Source: Chryseolinea sp. H1M3-3
GTDB taxonomy: Bacteria; Bacteroidota; Bacteroidia; Cytophagales; Cyclobacteriaceae
DNA: 64,000 bases
Direction of reading: 5' to 3'
NCBI RefSeq assembly: GCF_029360725.1
Contig: NZ_JARKMY010000002.1
Coordinates: 992,001 to 1,056,000 of the forward strand
This document shows positions 16,781-26,652 of this stretch, piece after piece; position 1 is the first letter of the stretch, and the number at the start of each line of letters is the position of its first letter. The notes below the pieces were generated by a model. The model made no database searches. It was not told the DNA's origin and was given only the letters and a program-made list of their open reading frames with translations. The translations under genes were made by a program, and so were the position numbers.

Positions 16781-17295
16781 AATATCCAATAGCAATTTAA
16801 ATTCCTTTCGGTTTTTAATCAATTGTAAATCTAACGTCACCATCCGGTAAAACCTGTACTGCAGTTGACAAATTGACGAATAATTAATGTCAGTTAAGTT
16901 TGTTTTGGCAACGTTATCAATTAGCGCAAAGTTGTTAGCGTGTAGAAATGAAGTTTATCTTTTATGAACTCTCTGTCTACCGTCGAAAAATATCTGGGCA
17001 TTCCGATTTATGAGGGTCAAGGTCAACCTAATGAAAATTTTGCAACTATTTACGAAACCGTTTTCGTAGTGGTTTTTTCTGCACGAGGCTGTCTTTAATA
17101 TGTTATACCGTATTTTTAAAATAACATGGCAGTAAAAAACAGAATGTTTATGTGCTTTGTGCTCTATCCTCATTTGTGAACTCACGACAAAATTCAGCAA
17201 GTTTATTAATACAAAATTAATGTACAGGTTCCGTCATGTCAGGTGAAAAGGAACTACTTGCCAGAAAATAAAATCAAACATAAACCCTTAAGCGT
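16781..17295. other. Regulatory region upstream of the SusC gene
   Basis: 515 bases between the divergent DUF6503 gene and the SusC start. Its main feature is the LacI-type operator at 17052-17067 (separate entry). The 170 bases from 17130 to the SusC ATG contain no gene and would form a long leader. I cannot place a promoter box with confidence. Confidence 0.6.
17052..17067. promoter_or_regulatory. LacI-type operator upstream of SusC-SusD-PLC
   Basis: ACGAAACCGTTTTCGT, a near-perfect 16-bp palindrome with central CG (7 of 8 base pairs symmetric), typical of LacI/GalR-family sites. It is identical, including the five bases before it (TATTT), to the site at 47319-47334 next to the LacI regulator at 47374. 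It lies 229 bases upstream of the SusC ATG. Confidence 0.85.
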
Positions 17296-20200
17296 ATGGA
17301 GCAATTCTATCATTTTATTCAAAAGAGAAGACCCCTGCGAGGCAATTTCAAAGCTTTCACGTTTCTTGTTGTATTGTTAACGGTACAGCTATGCATTGCA
17401 GATTGTAATGTTTTACTTGCAGAAAACTCAATTACTGTTCGGGGTATCGTCACAGATGATACGGATGCGGCCTTACCTGGTGTAAATATTATTGAAAAAG
17501 GAACAACCAATGGAACTGTAACTGATGCTCAGGGCGTGTATTCTTTAGTTGTTGCATCAAATCAGTCGGTTTTGGTTTTCAGTTTTGTCGGAACCATTAG
17601 TCAGGAGGTTACTGTTGGAAACCAGACTGATATCAATATTAAATTGTTAGGTGATGCAGCAACCTTATCCGAGGTTGTAGTTGTAGGTTATGGAACCCAG
17701 GAAAAGAAGGACATCACCGGCGCGGTGTCTTCTGTAAAAAGCGAGGAATTCAATCGTGGGATAATTAATACGCCAGAGCAATTGTTGCAAGGAAAGGTTG
17801 CCGGTGTAAATATTATTTCAGGGAGTGGCGAGCCAGGTAGTGCACAACTGATATCCATCCGGGGGCAAGGAAGCGTGCGGAGTGGTAGCACACCATTGTT
17901 CGTAATCGATGGAATGCCACTTGATAATTCCAGTACAGGTGGCGAAACGAATCCATTAAACTTTCTTAATCCTCAGGATATTGAGTCGATAGATGTATTG
18001 AAGGATGCATCTGCAACTGCCATTTATGGAGCACGTGGTGCTAATGGTGTAATCCTGATTACGACTAAAAAAGGTAAAGCTGGTTTTTCGAGCATTAGTT
18101 TTTCATCCAGTCTGGGAGTATCAAAAATGGCCAGAGAAATTCCGGTGTTTACCGCGGATGAATTTCGCGAGAATGTGGTGGCAATTGGGGGTGATCTAAT
18201 TGATGAAGGCGGTTCCACGAACTGGCAGAAAGAAATATCACGTACTGCCTATACACAAAACCATAATCTTACCTTAGGAGGAGGTGCGGACGATCTGACG
18301 TATTATGCATCCCTGGGAATACAGAATCAGGAAGGAATTCTCAAAAACAGCAACCTCAAGCGATACACGGGAAGAATTAACGTTAATCAAAAATTACTGA
18401 AAGATAGATTGAACATCGACTTAAACCTTAATGCAACAAATACCTTAACCGAGCGGCCTCCGATCACAGATGTTTTGGGCGGTGCTTTAAGTATTAATCC
18501 CACGTACCCTGCCTACGATGCCAATGGTCAGCCTACGGTATTTGCCGACGTGATAAATCCAATTACCCGCCTGGCATTATATGATGATCTCACGAATACT
18601 ACCCGCATCATCGGTAACATTTCGCCTTCAGTTGAAATAATGAAAGGTCTTATTTATAAACTGAATTTTGGGATTGATAACTCCAGTTCGGATCGCGACG
18701 TCCAATTTATTCCCAACACCACACCTCAGCAGCTTGGTGATCTAGATTCCTATTTCGTCAATAACAAAAACAGCCTTATTGAAAATTACATCACGTATAC
18801 ATTCAATACAGGTCCACATAATTTTTCCTTCCTGGCGGGACATTCGTATCAAAAAATCTTTGTTCAAACTCGTCATTGGAGCATTGACCGATTTGCCGTT
18901 ACGGGTATTGAACCTCGTTACAACCCCGGGTTAGGACAAGAACTAGATTTGACGGACAATGCGCCTGAAGGCACAGCTGTAAGAAATGAGCTTCAATCTT
19001 TTTTCGGCCGGGTCAATTACGGCTTAAAGGATCGTTACTTGTTTACCGCAACGGTGCGGGCAGACGGCTCTTCAAAGTTTGGTGCCAACAATAAATATGG
19101 AACCTTTCCTTCTTTTGCATTGGGTTGGAGAATTTCGGAAGAACCTTTCATGGCGTCATCACCCCTCAGCAATTTGAAATTGCGCGCGGGATGGGGACAA
19201 ACCGGTAACCAGGAAATACCCGGAAAGATTACGCAGGCTTTTTTCAGATCAACTGTTAATAGCTCTTCAAGCTACCCGCTGGCACCAACGGGTACATATC
19301 CTGCGGGTACAACTTATGTACGTTTTGCCAATCCAAATATTCAGTGGGAAGTTTCAACGCAAACCAACATCGGACTCGACTTCGGATTATTTGATGGAGC
19401 ATTGTCAGGTACCGTGGATTACTTTAATAAAGTTTCCGACAATATATTGCTCGAAGTTATTTCGCCAGATCCGATTCAGCCATTACCAAGATATTGGACG
19501 AACGTGAAGGACATGACGATTACTAATAAAGGTCTCGAGATTGCATTAAACTATCAGTATACCAGTGGTAATTTTTCCTTTGGTGTAGGTGGCAACGTAA
19601 CCTTTATCGATAATGTTGTGAAAGACTCCCCTTATACAGTTTTGACAACGGGGAGCGCCTCCGGCTCTGGGTTAACATCCGCCACGATCAATGGTTATGT
19701 CAACGGTGAACCGATTGGTACTTTCTACATGAAGGAATTTGCCGGCATTGATGAAAACGGACGGAGTATTTTTCGTGATGCGGATGGTGATGGACTTGAC
19801 ACAGACAAAGACAGGGTGTCTGCAGGGAGCGCATTGCCGAATACATTGTACAATTTTACGGCTAACATGAAATACAAAGGGTTTGATTTTGCCATTAATT
19901 TTAATGGTGTATCTGGTAATAAAGTTTATGATAACACGGCAAATTCAAACTTCTATAAGGCGCGTTTAGCCAAGTCGTTGAATACTACTTCCGCTGCCGT
20001 TGAATTTCCGGAAGAATCAACTACAAATCCTGCTTCTGTATCAACCCGGTATCTTAAAGACGCTTCTTTTTTACGGTTGAACAACGTGAGCTTAGGATAC
20101 AATTTTAACCCCGAGGCATTGGGAATACAAAATTGGGTTCGGTCGTTACGTCTATCATTAACCGGACAGAATTTATTCGTTCATACAGACTACGATGGAT

Positions 20201-20316
20201 ATGATCCTGAAGTGAATTATGAACGGAACATTGACGATGTTACATCCTATGGCATCGATTATCTGAGCTATCCAAAGGCCAGAACACTTGTAATTGGATT
20301 GAATGTTACATTTTAA
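17296..20316 (+). CDS. SusC/RagA-type TonB-dependent outer-membrane transporter
   Basis: A 1006-residue outer-membrane importer. After a signal sequence (about residues 17-38) comes a carboxypeptidase-regulatory-like domain (ITVRGIVTDDTDAALPGVNI to about residue 120), then the plug with the SusC box VVVGYGTQEKKDITGAVSSV and DVLKDASATAIYGARGANGVILITTKKG. The remaining about 770 residues form the barrel, ending in aromatic LNVTF as required for outer-membrane insertion. It moves oligomeric or bulky ligands through the outer membrane with TonB energy, together with the SusD lipoprotein 18 bases downstream. The PI-phospholipase that follows, and the shared operator with an inositol oxygenase locus, suggest an inositol-containing ligand. 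That is an inference. Confidence 0.96.
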   Translation: MEQFYHFIQKRRPLRGNFKAFTFLVVLLTVQLCIADCNVLLAENSITVRGIVTDDTDAALPGVNIIEKGTTNGTVTDAQGVYSLVVASNQSVLVFSFVGTISQEVTVGNQTDINIKLLGDAATLSEVVVVGYGTQEKKDITGAVSSVKSEEFNRGIINTPEQLLQGKVAGVNIISGSGEPGSAQLISIRGQGSVRSGSTPLFVIDGMPLDNSSTGGETNPLNFLNPQDIESIDVLKDASATAIYGARGANGVILITTKKGKAGFSSISFSSSLGVSKMAREIPVFTADEFRENVVAIGGDLIDEGGSTNWQKEISRTAYTQNHNLTLGGGADDLTYYASLGIQNQEGILKNSNLKRYTGRINVNQKLLKDRLNIDLNLNATNTLTERPPITDVLGGALSINPTYPAYDANGQPTVFADVINPITRLALYDDLTNTTRIIGNISPSVEIMKGLIYKLNFGIDNSSSDRDVQFIPNTTPQQLGDLDSYFVNNKNSLIENYITYTFNTGPHNFSFLAGHSYQKIFVQTRHWSIDRFAVTGIEPRYNPGLGQELDLTDNAPEGTAVRNELQSFFGRVNYGLKDRYLFTATVRADGSSKFGANNKYGTFPSFALGWRISEEPFMASSPLSNLKLRAGWGQTGNQEIPGKITQAFFRSTVNSSSSYPLAPTGTYPAGTTYVRFANPNIQWEVSTQTNIGLDFGLFDGALSGTVDYFNKVSDNILLEVISPDPIQPLPRYWTNVKDMTITNKGLEIALNYQYTSGNFSFGVGGNVTFIDNVVKDSPYTVLTTGSASGSGLTSATINGYVNGEPIGTFYMKEFAGIDENGRSIFRDADGDGLDTDKDRVSAGSALPNTLYNFTANMKYKGFDFAINFNGVSGNKVYDNTANSNFYKARLAKSLNTTSAAVEFPEESTTNPASVSTRYLKDASFLRLNNVSLGYNFNPEALGIQNWVRSLRLSLTGQNLFVHTDYDGYDPEVNYERNIDDVTSYGIDYLSYPKARTLVIGLNVTF

Positions 20317-20334
20317 TTTAAGGGATTTACCTAT

Positions 20335-22020
20335 ATGAAAAAGATAATAGTTCTATTGCTGCTGTTGTTCGGCATGATGATAATAGAGGGTTGCACAGAC
20401 CTTGAAGAAGAAGTTCTTGATGAATCCCTGACTGGTGGAGCGTCTCCAAGCGAAGTCTTGGATGGCAGCTTAGCACCCGCATATGCCGTGTTACCAGGAT
20501 TTTTTCAACACACCAATTATTTCACACTGCAGGAAATTTCTACCGATGAAGCCATTCTACCTTACCGGGGAGGAACCGATTGGGGCGATAATGGTATTTT
20601 TATTGATATGCACCGGCACACCTACACCAGTTCTCACGTTCGCATTAATGACGCATGGAATGCCATAACACAAGGGATTTCGAGAGCTGTTACGGCAATC
20701 AACGTGCTCTCATCTGCTGAAGGTGAGAATGCGGCTGTGTATCTCGCGGAAGCAAGGGGCTTGAGAGCGTATTATTCTTTGCTCAGCCTTGACCTTTTCG
20801 GTTTGGTGTTTGTAAAAGATGATCCCAATGAGACGTCCACAATCCTCCGTGGTAACGATGCGGTTGAATACATTAAAAGCGAACTGCTGGCCATTGAGAA
20901 CGAAGTTATTAATACTGTCGGCCCCGGCCGTATAACTCAAGGCGCTGTTTGGGGCTTACTTTCACGGCTGCATCTTAATGCAGCTGTATACCGAGATCCA
21001 TATGCGGACAATTTTAATTTTGCAACGGAGGATATGGATAAAGTTATCGAATACAGTAATAAAATTCTGGGCTTGGGACTGTATGAATTGTCTCCAGAGT
21101 ATTTCGAAATTTTTGATGATGAAAATCATGACAACAAAGAACTGATCTTTGCTGTGGATCAGCGCGCGGATTTGAATGGGCATAACCGTCTTGCTTATTT
21201 TTCGTTGTCTGGCGACCAGTTTCCACTACCTGAATTTGTGAGAGCGAATGGCACAGATGGTCCTGGTATTACGCCTGATTTCTATGATAGCTGGGTAGCG
21301 GCATATGGACCTGATGACCCTTCTGTTGATCCGAGGTTCTTCAAAGAGAACTTAATTATCCCAGCAGATTCATGTATAGCCGCTGCGGACTTCGAGATCA
21401 ATCGTGGAATTTTGAGAGGGCAACAGTATGGATTGCTTACCACTGCGCATGGACAGCCTTTCCTTAGATGTGATGATGGTGTTGGTTACCGGATTGGAAA
21501 ATTGCGTAATGTCACAAGAGCAAATAAAACGCGACTCGTAAACTTTACACGGGAAATTGACTATACTACAGAAGGAAGTGGTTATAGCACCGGATACCGA
21601 GTTGAAAAATATGAATTCAGTAAGAAATCCGATACGGGAAGAAATAAGGGCGAAGCTGATATTGTCATCATTCGGCTCGCCGATGTTTACATGATGCGCG
21701 CTGAGGCAAAGCTTCGTAAAGGTGATGCACCGGGCGCCCTGGACGACGTAAACATTGTTCGTGCCTCAAGGACAGCAAGGGGAGTTCCTCCTCCTGCGCT
21801 TACAGTAATGGATCTTGATATCCTTTTTCGGGAACGAGGTTTTGAATTCTATTGGGAAATGCTTCGTCGCACCGATATGATCCGGTTTGGAAAGTATGAG
21901 GACACCTGGACGGAGAAGACAGATAACAATAAGTTGAAAAGATTATTCCCGATTCCTCAGAATGCGATTGATGGTGCGTCGCTCATGTCGGGATATCTTG
22001 TTCAAAATCAAGGATATTAA
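20335..22020 (+). CDS. SusD/RagB-type surface lipoprotein
   Basis: A 561-residue ligand-capturing lid for the SusC transporter. The signal ends with lipobox IIEGC (C20). The N-terminal SusD-like domain includes DESLTGGASPSEVLDGSLAPAY and the TPR-like helices (LAEARGLRAYYSLLSLDLFG, VWGLLSRLHLNAAVYRD). The C-terminal region has VIIRLADVYMMRAEAKLRKGD and ILFRERGFEFYWEMLRRTDMIRFGKY, typical of the family. It sits 18 bases after SusC and is certainly cotranscribed. The ligand cannot be read from sequence. A hairpin follows 27 bases after the stop. Confidence 0.95.
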   Translation: MKKIIVLLLLLFGMMIIEGCTDLEEEVLDESLTGGASPSEVLDGSLAPAYAVLPGFFQHTNYFTLQEISTDEAILPYRGGTDWGDNGIFIDMHRHTYTSSHVRINDAWNAITQGISRAVTAINVLSSAEGENAAVYLAEARGLRAYYSLLSLDLFGLVFVKDDPNETSTILRGNDAVEYIKSELLAIENEVINTVGPGRITQGAVWGLLSRLHLNAAVYRDPYADNFNFATEDMDKVIEYSNKILGLGLYELSPEYFEIFDDENHDNKELIFAVDQRADLNGHNRLAYFSLSGDQFPLPEFVRANGTDGPGITPDFYDSWVAAYGPDDPSVDPRFFKENLIIPADSCIAAADFEINRGILRGQQYGLLTTAHGQPFLRCDDGVGYRIGKLRNVTRANKTRLVNFTREIDYTTEGSGYSTGYRVEKYEFSKKSDTGRNKGEADIVIIRLADVYMMRAEAKLRKGDAPGALDDVNIVRASRTARGVPPPALTVMDLDILFRERGFEFYWEMLRRTDMIRFGKYEDTWTEKTDNNKLKRLFPIPQNAIDGASLMSGYLVQNQGY

Positions 22021-22047
22021 AAGGATATAACTCACACATTTCTTATT

Positions 22048-22075
22048 GGCCCTTCTTCGTAAATGGGGAAGGGCC
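22048..22075 (+). terminator. Hairpin after the SusD gene
   Basis: GGCCCTTC (22048-22055) pairs with GAAGGGCC (22068-22075) around a 12-base loop. The downstream T-run is weak, so it may attenuate rather than fully stop transcription into the phospholipase gene 63 bases further on. Confidence 0.6.
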
Positions 22076-22137
22076 TTGGCTTTACGTTTGGGCTACACTA
22101 CACAATGAAATCGAAGAAATAAAACTTTAGTAATACG

Positions 22138-23244
22138 ATGATTCCAAAATATTTTGCCTTTCTACATACACTCCTGGTGGCAATGTTATTCGCCGTTTCC
22201 TGTTCAACACCGAAGGAAAAGGAAATCACGATGAACCAGTTACAGGTTATTGGTAGTCATAACAGCTACAAACGGGAAATTGAAGATCCACTGATGGAAA
22301 TTATACTTGGTAAAGACTCTGGTACAATCGGGCTGGATTATTTTCATATCCCTATTAAGGAACAACTTGACTTGGGTTTAAGGAGCCTGGAAATCGATGC
22401 ATTGCATGACCCTCAAGGTGGGCGCTACAAGGCGCCGGTAGGCATCAAGTTGCTTTTGGAGAAAGGTATAACCCCAAAACCATTTGATACATTAAATCAA
22501 CTGTCCGCGCCAGGGCTGAAAGTCCTTCATGTGCCGGATATAGATTTTCGTAGTCATTGTCTCACGTTCATAAGTTGCCTGACAGAGGTGAAGGAGTGGT
22601 CTGATTTAAATCCAAACCATGTTCCCATCATCATTACTATTAATCCTAAAAATTCCGGATTGAAGGAGCCTGGTTCAACACCGGTATTGCCGTTTACCAA
22701 AAATGTGCTGGACAGCCTGGATCAGGAAATATTATCTGTATTCTCATCAGCCGATCTCATTACACCGGATTTGGTACAGGGTGAATTTCCCACATTGCGG
22801 GAAGCCATATTATCATCGGGTTGGCCGACGCTCGATAAAGTTAAGGGGAAAATACTTTTTGTTTTGGATGCCGGCGCGGCGATTACCAACATGTACATTG
22901 AAAATTCAATTAAGGGGAAGCCGATGTTTCCCAACATAGAAGATGAAAATCATCCGTTAGCAGCTTTTTTTATCATGAATGATCCGAAAGAACAGCAAGA
23001 AGATATTAAGCAAAAAGTAAAAGCCGGATTTATGGTTCGTACACGTGCTGATGCAGATACGAAAGAAGCCAGGACGGGTGACTTGTCAAGACTTGAGGCT
23101 GCTATTGCATCCGGTGCGCAGGTTATTAGTACTGACTACTATCTTGACCGTCTTAGTCCCTCAGGCAAATTTCAAGTTTCACTAAGTAACGGAAAATATC
23201 AGACCTGTAATCCACTGATAGCGCCTGTGAAATGTCCGTTATAA
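22138..23244 (+). CDS. Phosphatidylinositol-specific phospholipase C1-like lipoprotein (Ca2+-dependent type)
   Basis: A 368-residue protein of the TIM-barrel PLC group. The signal ends with lipobox FAVSC (C22). The catalytic elements of the Ca2+-dependent PI-PLC1 family are visible: HN at residues 41-42 (VIGSHNSYKRE), metal ligands E85 and D87 (LRSLEIDALHDPQGG), and H131 in KVLHVPDIDF. The end RLEAAIASGAQVISTDYY matches the last barrel strands. Members of this family cleave phosphatidylinositol to diacylglycerol and inositol phosphate, although many relatives are uncharacterised. It follows SusCD by 117 bases with a hairpin between, and may be cotranscribed by read-through. It gives the SusCD locus a plausible substrate. 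Confidence 0.88.
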   Translation: MIPKYFAFLHTLLVAMLFAVSCSTPKEKEITMNQLQVIGSHNSYKREIEDPLMEIILGKDSGTIGLDYFHIPIKEQLDLGLRSLEIDALHDPQGGRYKAPVGIKLLLEKGITPKPFDTLNQLSAPGLKVLHVPDIDFRSHCLTFISCLTEVKEWSDLNPNHVPIIITINPKNSGLKEPGSTPVLPFTKNVLDSLDQEILSVFSSADLITPDLVQGEFPTLREAILSSGWPTLDKVKGKILFVLDAGAAITNMYIENSIKGKPMFPNIEDENHPLAAFFIMNDPKEQQEDIKQKVKAGFMVRTRADADTKEARTGDLSRLEAAIASGAQVISTDYYLDRLSPSGKFQVSLSNGKYQTCNPLIAPVKCPL

Positions 23245-23602
23245 TAAGATAAACTTTATAAACGCTCCCGTGTTTTACCCCTGATGATTTGTCAGGTAAC
23301 ATTCGACATTGTCATTGGCGCGGATGAATTTGTTCGTTCCTAACATTGCAATATCGTTTTCCTAGTCCCTGCAAGAGCAAACCAACACAATCTTTGTTAC
23401 TTAGCTAAAAGTAAATTAGATAATCTTTTCCGAATTCTTTATTATGCTAAAGCAAGCCAAGTACGTGATTTTATAAAAAGTAATTCAGTGCGGAGCCGCA
23501 AGTGAAATAGGAATTAAGGATAAGGTTTTTATAGGTTTAGTTTTGTCGTGTCATTTCATTCGTATAGTGCGTTTATAGTTTTCACGTTAAAGGTTTAACA
23601 TT
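23245..23602. other. Intergenic region upstream of the hut genes
   Basis: 358 bases with no gene. It should carry the 3' end of the phospholipase transcript and the promoter of hutU. I recognise no operator palindrome or terminator in it. Confidence 0.45.
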
Positions 23603-25282
23603 ATGCCAATCGCTACACAAAGAGGCTATGATATTGCCAAATATCAAACTCCTACAGGGACGACGCTGCATTGCAAAGGTTGGGTGCAAGAAGCTGCACT
23701 TCGCATGCTTTTGAATAATCTCGATCCGGCTGTGGCGGAGAAGCCGGGCGAACTGATTGTGTACGGTGGCCGGGGAAAAGCTGCCCGCAATTTTGAATGC
23801 CTGGATCTGATTATTAAATCACTAAAGGAATTGGAGAACAATGAAACCCTGCTTGTGCAGAGCGGTAAACCTGTAGGGATACTCCGAACTCATGAGGATG
23901 CTCCAAGGGTTTTGATTTCTAACTCACAGCTCGTGCCGCAATGGGCCACGTGGGAACATTTTGATGAGCTCGAAAAAAAAGGACTTATGATGTTTGGTCA
24001 GATGACAGCAGGAAGCTGGATCTATATTGGCTCGCAAGGCATTGTACAAGGAACGTACGAAACTTTTGGTGCAGTAGCAGACAAGCATTTTAATGGAAGT
24101 CTAAAAGGAACGATCAGTGTAACCGCCGGACTCGGTGGCATGGGTGGCGCACAGCCTCTGGCGATTACAATGAATGAAGGGGTGTGCCTGGCGGCGGAGG
24201 TAGAAAAATGGCGTATAGATAAAAGGTTGTGGACGCAGTACATTGATTTAATGGTCGAAGATATTGATGAGGGGATTGACCTCGCATGGCAAGCAAAAAC
24301 TAAAGGTAAGGCTCTGAGCATCGGCGTAGCTTGCAACGCAGTTGATCTTCTGCAGCGCCTGGCGGACAAAAAGTTAACGCCAGATGTACTGACGGATCAA
24401 ACCTCCGCCCACGATCCCCTATATGGCTATGTTCCGCATACACTTACAGTGGAACAGGCAAATCTGCTGCGAAAGAAAAATCCATCTGAATATCTTCGTC
24501 AAAGTTATGACAGCATGCGCCGACACGTTGAGTTAATGTTAGCCCTCCAAAAATCGGGCGCCGTTACGTTCGACTACGGTAACAACATACGGGCCCGGGC
24601 GAAAGAAAGAGGCTTAGCCAACGCTTTTGATTTTCCTGGCTTTGTGCCTGCTTATATCCGCCCGCTTTTTTGCGAAGGAAAAGGACCATTCCGGTGGGCC
24701 GCGCTAAGTGGCGACCCCAACGACATTGCCGTTACGGATGATGTAATCGCAGATCTATTTCCTGAGAATAAAGGGTTACAGCGTTGGTTGAAACTGGCTA
24801 AAGAGCGCATTCAGTTTCAGGGTTTACCAGCGCGCATTTGCTGGCTTGGTCAGGGTGAAAGAGAAAAGGCGGGACTGGCATTTAATGAATTGGTAAAAAC
24901 GGGTAAGGTTAAGGCTCCGCTTGTAATCGGTAGGGACCACTTGGATACAGGGTCGGTCGCATCCCCTAACCGGGAAACGGAAGGTATGAAGGATGGAAGT
25001 GATGCCGTTGCCGATTGGCCCATACTCAATGCGTTGGTAAACACTGCTGGCGGGGCGAGCTGGGTAAGTCTCCATCATGGTGGTGGTGTAGGTATGGGTT
25101 ATAGTATTCACGCCGGTATGGTCATCGTGGCCGATGGTACTGATGCAGCTGCAAAAAGATTAAGCAGGGTGCTGCGCAACGACCCAGGTATGGGAGTTAT
25201 CCGTCATGCAGACGCCGGCTACGAAGTTGCTATGGAGACTGCGAAAGAACAGGGTCTGGATTTAAATGAGCGGTTGAAATAA
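23603..25282 (+). CDS. hutU: Urocanate hydratase
   Basis: A 559-residue enzyme of typical family length that adds water to urocanate to give imidazolone propionate, the second step of histidine degradation. The NAD-binding glycine motif ([14 protein letters not shown], around residue 175) and the active-site region ([22 protein letters not shown], around residue 440) are intact, followed by [19 protein letters not shown]. The stop overlaps the start of hutI (TAATG). It is cytosolic. It is the first gene of the visible hut group. The ammonia-lyase hutH, which would supply urocanate, is not in the window. Confidence 0.97.
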   Translation: MPIATQRGYDIAKYQTPTGTTLHCKGWVQEAALRMLLNNLDPAVAEKPGELIVYGGRGKAARNFECLDLIIKSLKELENNETLLVQSGKPVGILRTHEDAPRVLISNSQLVPQWATWEHFDELEKKGLMMFGQMTAGSWIYIGSQGIVQGTYETFGAVADKHFNGSLKGTISVTAGLGGMGGAQPLAITMNEGVCLAAEVEKWRIDKRLWTQYIDLMVEDIDEGIDLAWQAKTKGKALSIGVACNAVDLLQRLADKKLTPDVLTDQTSAHDPLYGYVPHTLTVEQANLLRKKNPSEYLRQSYDSMRRHVELMLALQKSGAVTFDYGNNIRARAKERGLANAFDFPGFVPAYIRPLFCEGKGPFRWAALSGDPNDIAVTDDVIADLFPENKGLQRWLKLAKERIQFQGLPARICWLGQGEREKAGLAFNELVKTGKVKAPLVIGRDHLDTGSVASPNRETEGMKDGSDAVADWPILNALVNTAGGASWVSLHHGGGVGMGYSIHAGMVIVADGTDAAAKRLSRVLRNDPGMGVIRHADAGYEVAMETAKEQGLDLNERLK

Positions 25283-26523
25283 TGCGCGCAACCTTATTAA
25301 AAAATATTGACCAATTGGTAAACGTGCGCGAGGATGATGTCTTGCTGCGCGGCAATGCTCTAGCGGCGCTTCCTATCATTTCAAAAGCATGGCTGTTGGT
25401 GGAGGACGGGAGAATTATTGATTATGGTCCGATGGATGCTATGTCAAAGACATTACCCGCGGGATGTGATGCTATAGACCTAACGGGAAGGCTGGTGTTG
25501 CCGGCGTGGTGCGATAGCCATACGCATCTGGTATTTGCAGCATCGCGCGAAGAGGAATTTGTAGACAAGATAAAAGGATTGAGTTACGCACAGATTGCTG
25601 CCAAAGGTGGCGGTATCTTGAATTCGGCTGCAAAGCTAAAGGATGCCAGTGAAGATGAATTATTCCAGGCAGCCTGGAAAAGACTGGAACAAATCAGCAA
25701 GATGGGTACCGGGGCAGTTGAAATAAAAAGTGGCTATGGTTTGTCAACTCAAGGGGAATTGAAAATGTTGCGGGTGATTAAGAAGCTGAAAGAAAAGTCA
25801 AACGTGCTTGTTAAAGCAACTTTCTTAGGCGCGCATACCTACCCTTTACAATTCAAGAACGACCATCAAGGGTATATAAGACTTATCATTGACGAAATGC
25901 TTCCGCGGATTGCTGAAGAAAAATTAGCGGATTACGTGGATGTCTTTTGTGAAGAAGGTTTTTTTTCGCCCATAGAGACCGTCCAGATTTGTCAGGCGGC
26001 GAAGCAATATGGCCTCAAGCCAAAGCTGCATGCCAATCAACTACATTGTTCTGGTGGCGTGCAGGCCGGTGTAGCTGTGAACGCTCTTTCTGTAGATCAT
26101 CTTGAAAGTTTAGATGATCATGCAATTCAAGCGCTAAGCAACGCCACAACAATAGGAACAATGTTGCCGAATGCAGCTTTTTTTTTACGGATGCAATATC
26201 CGCTTGCTAGAAAGTTGATTGATACTGGTGCAGCTGTAGCGTTGGCATCCGATTATAATCCTGGATCATCACCAAGTGGAAACATGAACCTTGTGGTGGC
26301 CATGGGCTGTATAAAGATGAGGATGCTGCCTGAGGAAGCTATCAACGCCGCCACAATCAACGGTGCCTTCGCAATGGAATTGCAGAATGAAGTTGGAAGT
26401 ATTCGCCGAGGTAAAAGGGCTAATCTTATTATTACGGCCCCTGTTAACTCAATTGCATACTTACCCTATTCTTTTGGTGAAAATTGGATTGATCAGGTAA
26501 TGCTTAATGGCGGGTTTGTCTAG
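25282..26523 (+). CDS. hutI: Imidazolonepropionase
   Basis: A 413-residue amidohydrolase that opens the imidazolone ring to give N-formimino-L-glutamate, the third step of histidine degradation. The metal motif HTH (WCDSHTHLVFAASREEEF, near residue 77), the substrate loop KGGGILNSA, the histidine in FLGAHTYP, the conserved HANQLHCSGG (near residue 251) and the aspartate in ASDYNPGSSPSGN are all present. The start ATG shares its A with the last base of the hutU stop, indicating translational coupling. hutG follows after 129 bases. Confidence 0.97.
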   Translation: MRATLLKNIDQLVNVREDDVLLRGNALAALPIISKAWLLVEDGRIIDYGPMDAMSKTLPAGCDAIDLTGRLVLPAWCDSHTHLVFAASREEEFVDKIKGLSYAQIAAKGGGILNSAAKLKDASEDELFQAAWKRLEQISKMGTGAVEIKSGYGLSTQGELKMLRVIKKLKEKSNVLVKATFLGAHTYPLQFKNDHQGYIRLIIDEMLPRIAEEKLADYVDVFCEEGFFSPIETVQICQAAKQYGLKPKLHANQLHCSGGVQAGVAVNALSVDHLESLDDHAIQALSNATTIGTMLPNAAFFLRMQYPLARKLIDTGAAVALASDYNPGSSPSGNMNLVVAMGCIKMRMLPEEAINAATINGAFAMELQNEVGSIRRGKRANLIITAPVNSIAYLPYSFGENWIDQVMLNGGFV

Positions 26524-26652
26524 TTATTACTAGCGGGCTGATTCGTATCCAACAACATTTCGATGGCACGTATCCTTATTTACCGTGGAACCATTAACAA
26601 AAAAAGTGAATGATTTCGTTGCCCCCTGTGTGCTACGGATTTAAATTGAAAG

